Below are positions 15,475 through 21,110 of a stretch of 21,110 nt of DNA, one piece after another (the first letter of the stretch is position 1; each line of letters opens with the position of its first letter). The position numbers and the translations under genes were made by a program. This stretch comes from JBAXRT01 sp037131065. GTDB taxonomy: Bacteria; Bacteroidota; Bacteroidia; Bacteroidales; FEN-979. A model generated the notes under the pieces. That model searched no databases. It had not been told where the DNA came from and was given only the letters and a program-made list of their open reading frames with translations. Location of the stretch: assembly GCA_037131065.1 (NCBI GenBank), contig JBAXRT010000039.1, positions 1 to 21,110 on the forward strand, written 5' to 3'.

Positions 15475-16833
15475 ATGACAAACGACATTTTCAAGAAACT
15501 GCTTGACGAATTCATGGCAAAGATCATCGCCAAGAATGCCGGTGAAAAAGAATTTCACCAAGCTGTGATGGAGGTTGCCGAAACCCTGATCCCCTTTATT
15601 GAAGAGAACCCCAAATACAAGGATGCAAAGATCCTTGAGCGGATTGCCGAGCCCGAGCGCGTAATCCTGTTCCGTGTACCCTGGATGGACGACAAGGGAG
15701 AGATCCAGATCAACAAGGGATACCGTATTGAGATGAACAGCGCGATCGGACCTTACAAAGGCGGTCTGCGTTTTCACCCCACGGTGAACCTCGGAATCCT
15801 GAAATTCCTTGCCTTCGAGCAGGTCTTTAAAAACAGTCTTACAACCCTCCCAATGGGCGGTGGCAAGGGCGGAAGTGATTTCGATCCTAAAGGAAAATCC
15901 GACAATGAAGTCATGCGTTTCTGTCAGAGCTTCATGACCGAATTGCAACGTCACATCGGTCCGGATACCGACGTTCCTGCTGGTGACATCGGCGTCGGCG
16001 GTCGTGAAATCGGTTTTATGTTTGGCCAGTACAAACGTCTCCGCAATGAGTTCACCGGCGTTCTTACCGGCAAGGGACTCCAGTGGGGAGGCAGCCTCAT
16101 CCGCCCGGAAGCAACCGGTTACGGCCAGGTTTATTTTGCAGCTGAAATGCTCAAGACCCGTGGTCTCGATTTCAAGGGCAAGATCTGCACAGTCTCCGGT
16201 TCAGGAAACGTTGCCCAGTATGCTACCCAGAAAGCTACCGAGCTCGGCGGTAAAGTAGTTACTTTATCCGATTCCGAAGGATACATCTACGATCCGAAGG
16301 GTATTGACGCTGAAAAGCTCGCTTTTGTCATGCACCTCAAGAATGTCAAGAGAGGCCGCATCAAGGAGTATTGCAACAAGTATTCCGAAGCCAAGTACGT
16401 CGCCGGAAAGCGTCCGTGGGAGGTAAAATGCGACATCGCACTGCCAAGCGCAACCCAGAACGAAATCGACGGCAACGATGCCAAGATGCTTGTAGCCAAT
16501 GGCTGTTTCTGCGTTTCCGAAGGCGCCAATATGCCTTCTACACCGGAAGCCATTGAAGTTTACATCTCAAAGAAGATCCTCTACGGACCTGGCAAAGCTG
16601 CCAATGCAGGTGGTGTCGCCACTTCCGGACTTGAAATGTCACAGAATTCCATGCGGATGTCCTGGTCAAGGGAAGAGGTTGATGAAAAACTTCATACCAT
16701 CATGATCAACATCCACAAAAATTGTGTGAAATACGGAACCGAACCCGACGGGTTCATCAACTACGTTAAAGGTGCTAATATCGGCGGATTCGTGAAAGTA
16801 GCCGATGCAATGCTCGCTCAGGGACTCGTATAG
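15475..16833 (+). CDS. gdhA: Glutamate dehydrogenase, probably NADP-linked
   Basis: This 452-residue protein has the full length of hexameric bacterial GDH (about 445-450). It catalyses reversible reductive amination of 2-oxoglutarate with ammonium to glutamate. Substrate and catalytic residues are present: K95 (PYKGGLRFHP), K119, K131 (PMGGGKGGSDFDPKGKSD) and D171 (PAGDIGVGGREIG). The Rossmann motif is SGSGNVAQYA (241-250). After the second strand it has LSDSEG, as in the E. coli NADP enzyme (SDSSG), and not the SGPDG of the Clostridium symbiosum NAD enzyme, which favours NADPH; dual specificity is possible in this phylum. The gene stands alone on the plus strand, diverges from the redox operon across a shared control region, and ends at a strong hairpin terminator. 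Confidence 0.96.
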   Translation: MTNDIFKKLLDEFMAKIIAKNAGEKEFHQAVMEVAETLIPFIEENPKYKDAKILERIAEPERVILFRVPWMDDKGEIQINKGYRIEMNSAIGPYKGGLRFHPTVNLGILKFLAFEQVFKNSLTTLPMGGGKGGSDFDPKGKSDNEVMRFCQSFMTELQRHIGPDTDVPAGDIGVGGREIGFMFGQYKRLRNEFTGVLTGKGLQWGGSLIRPEATGYGQVYFAAEMLKTRGLDFKGKICTVSGSGNVAQYATQKATELGGKVVTLSDSEGYIYDPKGIDAEKLAFVMHLKNVKRGRIKEYCNKYSEAKYVAGKRPWEVKCDIALPSATQNEIDGNDAKMLVANGCFCVSEGANMPSTPEAIEVYISKKILYGPGKAANAGGVATSGLEMSQNSMRMSWSREEVDEKLHTIMINIHKNCVKYGTEPDGFINYVKGANIGGFVKVADAMLAQGLV

Positions 16834-16846
16834 CTTCCCTTTTTGT

Positions 16847-18283
16847 TCATTTTGATTCGGAAAGGTCATCCCCAGGGATGGCCTTTCTTTTTGAAAAGAG
16901 GAAGACATTGAAGAAGGCATAGAAGATCACTCCCGCCTGGTTCTCGAGCATCGATTCCACCATGATGTTGATGGCGAAGATGAGGAGAAAGATCAGGTAG
17001 AGGTAATATTTCTCACGAAGGGCATAGATTGCCGGTATGATGATCATGGCAAAAAGTGTGAGAAATCCCACGATACCAAGCACTATGAATGTCTGAAGAT
17101 ACTGTTCATGAGCATTCCTCCGGTCTTCATAACCTATCAGAAAATGGTCATTTTTATATTTCTCCAGCAAAACATCCTTTACATCGCCAGTTCCCACCCC
17201 GATGAGCCAGTTCTCACGGATAATCTGCCAGGAGTCCTCCCAGATCTCAAGCCTTGTCCCGATGCTGTTGTCGGTCTGAACTCCTTTTCCCTTTGTGTTT
17301 TCAAGGTCTCCGAGTGAGAGGTTTACCCTTTCTGCCGTGTATGAGAAAAGTTTGATCCCACCGTAGAAAACAACCGCTGAGGCCACCAGGATGATCATCC
17401 CGCGAACGAACCTCTTTCTCACCAGGACCATGAAAACCGCAAGCAGAAGAGCGAGGGTCGCCATCACGATCAGTCCCGATTTTGAGCCAAGGAGGAAGAT
17501 CAGCACAACGAAATAGAGTACCAGAAGAGCCATGCCGATTTTTGCCCACATCCCGGTTTCCTCTTTCCGGTTCAGCAGTTCAAGCGTCACGGCAGCGGCT
17601 GCAAAATTCAGATACATTGAAATATAACTCGGGTGGAAAAACCAACCCAGGGGTTTATAATAAAAGGCCCCCTTGTCGTCGAGGTAAAAGTAGTTGGCAG
17701 CGGCATGCATCAGCAAAATGAGGGTGCCAACAAAGCATCCGGCTACAAAGGTGGCTATGACCTGTTTCCTTACCGTAAAGCAGGGGAAAAGGATATCGGA
17801 GAAGATAAAGGCGATCCCGAAGAGGATGATCCATGTGAGGATACCGAAAAAGAGGATACCGTACTCAGTTCGCTGCAGCCAGGTGGTCACAAAGAGAAGC
17901 AGGCAATAGATGATGGCAGCAATCCGCCGGGCAGCGAGGTTTCCCCGTTCAAAAGTCAGGTCGGAAGTGGCGAAAAGAAAAGGGAAGATGAACAGCGACA
18001 ACTTTACCTCCAGGTCAAACCAGGCATAAGTCATATTCTTAGTGTAAAGGAGGCCGATGAGATATAAAAGGTAAAGGGCGGAGAAGCAGAAGGTCAGGAA
18101 ACGCCTGCGCTCTGTAAAAATGCGTGGGATCCTCGTGATAAACCGGCCATCGATGATCCAGTTCAGGACCATGATGAGGATGACGGGAGGCAGAACCCTT
18201 GGGTGGATCGGCATGAAAAATACCAACGCCGCACAACCAAAATTAAAGACCTGGTCGTGAACGCCATGTCGCGTCAATTTCAT
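16847..18283 (-). CDS. O-antigen ligase / Wzy-family polytopic membrane protein
   Basis: This 478-residue, very hydrophobic protein has roughly 12-14 membrane segments. After about eleven of them comes a large soluble loop with the O-antigen-ligase (Wzy_C) features: SIGTRLEIWEDSW, then ENWLIGVGTGDVKD, and RRNAHEQYLQTF at the start of the next membrane helix. Members of this superfamily (WaaL, Wzy and related glycosyl transferases) join undecaprenyl-linked glycans to lipid A core, to other glycan units or to protein at the periplasmic face. The exact acceptor cannot be told from sequence. No glycan-synthesis genes are in view. It lies 21 bp after the DUF4340 gene and may be read through from gldG. 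Its 3' end overlaps the gdhA terminator. Confidence 0.85.
   Translation of the reverse strand: MKLTRHGVHDQVFNFGCAALVFFMPIHPRVLPPVILIMVLNWIIDGRFITRIPRIFTERRRFLTFCFSALYLLYLIGLLYTKNMTYAWFDLEVKLSLFIFPFLFATSDLTFERGNLAARRIAAIIYCLLLFVTTWLQRTEYGILFFGILTWIILFGIAFIFSDILFPCFTVRKQVIATFVAGCFVGTLILLMHAAANYFYLDDKGAFYYKPLGWFFHPSYISMYLNFAAAAVTLELLNRKEETGMWAKIGMALLVLYFVVLIFLLGSKSGLIVMATLALLLAVFMVLVRKRFVRGMIILVASAVVFYGGIKLFSYTAERVNLSLGDLENTKGKGVQTDNSIGTRLEIWEDSWQIIRENWLIGVGTGDVKDVLLEKYKNDHFLIGYEDRRNAHEQYLQTFIVLGIVGFLTLFAMIIIPAIYALREKYYLYLIFLLIFAINIMVESMLENQAGVIFYAFFNVFLFSKRKAIPGDDLSESK
16860..16892 (+). terminator. Intrinsic terminator of gdhA
   Basis: The arms GAAAGGTCATCCC (16860-16872) and GGGATGGCCTTTC (16875-16887) pair at 12 of 13 positions plus one U-G wobble. 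The loop is tight, and TTTTT follows (16888-16892). It begins 27 bp after the gdhA stop and lies inside the last codons of the convergent membrane-protein gene. There is no T-run on the minus strand, so it terminates plus-strand transcription only. Confidence 0.8.
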
Positions 18284-18304
18284 AGAGGTGCGGGTTTTAG
18301 ATCG
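18284..18304. other. 21-bp gap with a sequence word shared with the 8833-8888 array
   Basis: This gap contains GAGGTGCGGGTTTTAGAT. The array at 8852-8868 contains GAGGTGCGATTTTAGAT. The two differ by one base and one inserted base. No other feature is visible here. Confidence 0.4.
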
Positions 18305-19399
18305 CTAACCTTGGTAAAAGTACTCAATATTTTTTCCCTTGCCCTGGACATTCTTCAGAAAAAAGAATTTGGGCCGCAGCACCTTGTTAAATGCAAAGTA
18401 CTGGATGAGGACGAAATCATTGCCTTCATTCACAAGGGCGTAGAGACGGTCAGGATCGAACGGAAGTCGCTGGCCCTCCATATCGTTAAACCCGGCTGAG
18501 TTTGGTTTGTGAAAAACTTTTACCGAAGTGGCGACCCCTGTGGTATCCATAACCGTGATCACAATAAATGGCGTTGACCTTAGGACAGAGTCCTTTTTCA
18601 CGGGATCCATATCATTGAGCAGCGCTTCGAAGTTCAGGTCACGAAATCCTGAAACGAAAGTCAGGACCTTAAGGGTGTCGAAATCCGGGACCATTTTATT
18701 ATCAGCGATTGAAAGCAGCGTGACGCCACCGGATTTGTCACTCCTTACCTCGTATGAATCATCAGGATTTGAAGGGAATTCCATCCTCACAGAGGCTATC
18801 TCACGGTGTGATTTTTTAAAGACGGTGAAATCCCTCCAGTATTTCTCCATGGGAGAGTAGCGGGGTGAAACGAAGCCTCTAAGCCCCGGCAGATAAGTAA
18901 CAAAAGGCTCTGTCGAGTTCTCAAGAAGCATATATGAACCGCGGTTGTTCGGGGTTGCTCCACCCACATAATAGACCTTGTCAAGTTTCTCGTAAGGAAA
19001 GAGCTTGATCCAACCGAAAATGTTAATCCGGAATCCCATCTGGTATATCTCCACCTTGATAGAGTTCACGGCCATGTCGCCGATGATGGTATTGTGGGCA
19101 GCTTTGGCCACCGGCTCCTTCACCTCCAGGTTCACCATGGTGGCGAGCAGGATATCGACCATCTTTTTCTGTGCAGGAAATTTGTCGTTGACTGTCCATT
19201 TCCCGGGTTCAAGCCGTGTAAGTTTCAGGGTATTGTTGTTCTTGTCCGACATGAAGATCTTCGTCACGATGGAGGTATCCCTGACCGCAAAATCACTCAT
19301 CGACCTGCGGAAGGTTGTCTTCGACTGCGTCAGGAAGAGGACCAGCGCCACAATGGCAAGGACAATGACGGAGATGAAGATGGTTCTGTTTTTCTTCAT
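18305..19399 (-). CDS. DUF4340 family membrane-anchored protein
   Basis: This protein has about 364 residues from the preferred ATG at 19399, which begins MKKNRTIFIS and leads straight into one membrane helix (TIFISVIVLAIVALVLFL). The rest is a periplasmic domain containing conserved-looking segments such as GKWTVND, YYVGGATPNNRGSYMLLEN and PRYSPMEKYWRDFTVF. DUF4340 genes typically follow gldG-type ABC-transporter genes in Bacteroidota, and here the start is 7 bp after the gldG stop. An alternative ATG at 19432 would add 11 polar residues before the helix and overlap gldG by 26 bp; I consider it less likely. The molecular function of the family is not established; a role with the GldFG-like transporter is inferred from context. 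Confidence 0.85.
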   Translation of the reverse strand: MKKNRTIFISVIVLAIVALVLFLTQSKTTFRRSMSDFAVRDTSIVTKIFMSDKNNNTLKLTRLEPGKWTVNDKFPAQKKMVDILLATMVNLEVKEPVAKAAHNTIIGDMAVNSIKVEIYQMGFRINIFGWIKLFPYEKLDKVYYVGGATPNNRGSYMLLENSTEPFVTYLPGLRGFVSPRYSPMEKYWRDFTVFKKSHREIASVRMEFPSNPDDSYEVRSDKSGGVTLLSIADNKMVPDFDTLKVLTFVSGFRDLNFEALLNDMDPVKKDSVLRSTPFIVITVMDTTGVATSVKVFHKPNSAGFNDMEGQRLPFDPDRLYALVNEGNDFVLIQYFAFNKVLRPKFFFLKNVQGKGKNIEYFYQG

Positions 19400-19406
19400 A
19401 AAAAGT

Positions 19407-21110
19407 TTATTTATTCCCGGGGATCCGTCCATAGCACGATTTCCGAATCCTGAATTTGATGAACCCGAACAAGAGGATCAGGATAACAGGCAGGAGGGTA
19501 TTCAACAATTGCCAGAAAAGCCTGCCAGAAGCAACTTTTGAAGCATCGAGCATTCGCAGTTTAAGCTCCCTCGAACGTACGCTTATCAGGCCGGAATCAT
19601 CACAGAGGTAATTCATCGCGTTCATCAAGAAATCCTTGTTCCCGAAAGTTTGCCTCGTCCACTGGTCATAGCCGAGAGGCAGGGGGTAGCCCTGAGAGAC
19701 GTCAAACTGGTTCTTCACCATATCGCCGTCGGCGATCACGATCATCCTGGTCGGCTTGCTTTTCTTTTGGAACCCGAGGTCGGCATTCTGCTCCAGTTCC
19801 GGAGGAATACGCCAGAGGTAAGAGGAGACGAACTCACCTTCGAGGAGAAGGGCTACCGGCTGTGGTCCACGGTTGTAATTGGCAGGGTCGGGCTCCTTTT
19901 TAAGGATCTCAAGGTCGATGTAAGCAGGGGCATTCACCAAACGGGAGTATGGTGATGTGGAAAGGAGAAATGTCTTTTTGACGCCGGCCACTGCCACGGT
20001 ATCGAGGCTGCTGACGAATTCGGTCCTTACAAGATTCAGCCCATTCACGACGGGGTGGCTCTGGAAGGGTACAAGCAACGGGAAGTAGTAAAAGGGGAAA
20101 TACTCAAGCTGGGGCTGGCTGCCAACCTGCCCTGTCTTGATAACGATCTGCATGGCATTGATGTCGAGCACCAGGTTGTTGTTCAGCCTCACGCCATAAT
20201 TGTAAAGCAGGTCGGTAAGGTTCACATCGTTCACAATGCCCATGGTAGAGCTATACTTCCCGAGGCTGTCCATGCTGGCAAAGACCGGGTCGACAACCCA
20301 CAGTACCTTTCCTCCGCGCATGATGAACTGGTCGATCAGGAACTTGTCTTTTTCATCGAAAGAGGTGGTAGGCCTTGCAATGATGATTGCGCGGTACTTG
20401 TTCACCAGCTCGTCGTGCACCGAATCGGTCTTCAGCCGGAGCGCCAGGCTGTTCACCTTCTGGTTGATCCGGATACGGTCCACATTGTAATATTCCGAGA
20501 GGGAGTTCTCCAGGTCGAAGGTCTCCTGCCGTGAAAGTTCCCCCTGTCCCTCGATAAAGGCAATCCCCGGTTTGATGGTGGTTGTCAGTTTCTGAATCGC
20601 CGAGGCCAGGTTGTACTCGAGGGACTGGATCGAATTGTTCAGCACCTTGTTCGGATCCTGCCCTAGCTGGGTCATCAGCAATTGGACAGGAATCTCCTTG
20701 CCCCGGTAACTGACGATTGCACCCGGGAAGATGATCAGTTGTGAAGATTGTCCCTTTTTGGTAGTTCTGAGATCAGTAGGCTCCAGCCCGCGCTCGACCA
20801 GCAGGCGGTAGGAGTCGTTCCGCTCCTTGGTGTTCGGATTGGCCGAGGGATCGACAAATTCGTACTGGATATTATCGCTGTATGCCCTGAATTCACTCAG
20901 CATTTCGCGTGTTTCATTACTCAGTCGCCTGAATCCCGGGGGAAGATCCCCGTCGAGGTAAACTTTAAAGAAGACGACATCGTCCAGCTTTTTGATCAGC
21001 TGTTTGGTAGCTTTTGAAAGGGTATATCTTTTTTCGGAAGTAAGATCCACACGGGTGAACAGAAAAGAGGATATGATGTTGACCAGGATAATGATCGCAA
21101 TCGCCAGCGT
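19407..21110 (-). CDS. gldG: GldG-like ABC-transporter auxiliary/substrate-binding protein (5' partial)
   Basis: The frame is open to the right edge of the window. Upstream of the GTG at 21050 it continues as membrane-helix sequence (TLAIAIIILVNIISSFLFTR), directly followed by VDLTSEKRYTLS. That segment is the usual GldG N-terminal anchor and signature, so the real start lies beyond 21110. About 567 residues are visible. The periplasmic body has the GldG pattern (VVFFKVYLDGDLPPGFRRL, YEFVDPSANPN, GIAFIEGQGE, VLWVVDPVFASMDSLG), and a C-terminal helix (LLPVILILLFGFIKF) anchors the other end. GldG works with GldF and GldA as an ABC-type transporter required for gliding in Flavobacterium; non-gliding Bacteroidota keep homologues. 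The downstream DUF4340 gene fits the usual neighbourhood. Confidence 0.9.
   Translation of the reverse strand, partial: TLAIAIIILVNIISSFLFTRVDLTSEKRYTLSKATKQLIKKLDDVVFFKVYLDGDLPPGFRRLSNETREMLSEFRAYSDNIQYEFVDPSANPNTKERNDSYRLLVERGLEPTDLRTTKKGQSSQLIIFPGAIVSYRGKEIPVQLLMTQLGQDPNKVLNNSIQSLEYNLASAIQKLTTTIKPGIAFIEGQGELSRQETFDLENSLSEYYNVDRIRINQKVNSLALRLKTDSVHDELVNKYRAIIIARPTTSFDEKDKFLIDQFIMRGGKVLWVVDPVFASMDSLGKYSSTMGIVNDVNLTDLLYNYGVRLNNNLVLDINAMQIVIKTGQVGSQPQLEYFPFYYFPLLVPFQSHPVVNGLNLVRTEFVSSLDTVAVAGVKKTFLLSTSPYSRLVNAPAYIDLEILKKEPDPANYNRGPQPVALLLEGEFVSSYLWRIPPELEQNADLGFQKKSKPTRMIVIADGDMVKNQFDVSQGYPLPLGYDQWTRQTFGNKDFLMNAMNYLCDDSGLISVRSRELKLRMLDASKVASGRLFWQLLNTLLPVILILLFGFIKFRIRKSCYGRIPGNK

Noticed and set aside
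19430..19432. ATG at 19432 as start of the DUF4340 gene
   Set aside because: It would overlap gldG by 26 bp and put polar residues before the membrane anchor; the ATG at 19399 fits better.
21048..21050. GTG as the start of gldG
   Set aside because: The open frame continues upstream as the typical N-terminal membrane helix to the window edge, so this Val codon is internal.

Overview
The window comes from an anaerobic or microaerophilic member of the Bacteroidota, most likely Bacteroidales-like. Three things support this: a type IX secretion (T9SS) C-terminal sorting domain on the first protein, a gldG gene followed by a DUF4340 gene, and A/T-rich leaders without strong Shine-Dalgarno sequences but with promoter elements of the Bacteroidota TTTG / TAnnTTTG kind. 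The species cannot be named from the sequence.

Layout. (1) 1-1589, plus strand: the 3' part of a secreted T9SS cargo protein, cut by the left edge. (2) 1616-15216, minus strand: six genes that look like one operon. In transcription order they are a 1290-residue sensor-like protein with a PEP-synthase-type ATP-binding domain; a NuoE-like subunit; a NuoF-like subunit; a 1235-residue NuoG-like subunit with a glutamate-synthase-small-chain-like FAD/NAD(P)H module built into it; a rubrerythrin-type diiron protein; and a 990-residue paralogue of the first gene. (3) 15217-15474: an A/T-rich divergent control region with three evenly spaced 15-bp palindromic boxes. (4) 15475-16833, plus strand: glutamate dehydrogenase gdhA with a hairpin terminator. 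(5) 16847-21110, minus strand: gldG (cut by the right edge), a DUF4340 membrane-anchored protein and an O-antigen-ligase-like membrane protein.

How the genes fit together. The NuoE/NuoF/NuoG-like trio has the electron-input parts of an NADH-dependent, flavin-based enzyme. It has no hydrogenase H-cluster and no catalytic Cys/Sec for formate. Instead it carries a GltD/NfnB-like FAD and NAD(P)H module. The simplest reading is a soluble NADH / NADPH / ferredoxin transhydrogenase, possibly electron-bifurcating and similar in concept to the Sporomusa-type Nfn (Stn). The divergent gdhA, probably NADPH-linked, would be a natural consumer of NADPH and may share the control region. The two large flanking proteins pair receiver-like domains with an ATP-grasp-type domain but lack the rest of a PEP synthase, which suggests a sensing or kinase-like role around the redox enzyme. 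This arrangement is the most interesting system in the window.

A second theme is that every operon gap longer than 20 bp, and the convergent gap at its end, carries imperfect 7-bp tandem repeats. The unit differs from gap to gap, and the arrays run into the ends of some coding regions.
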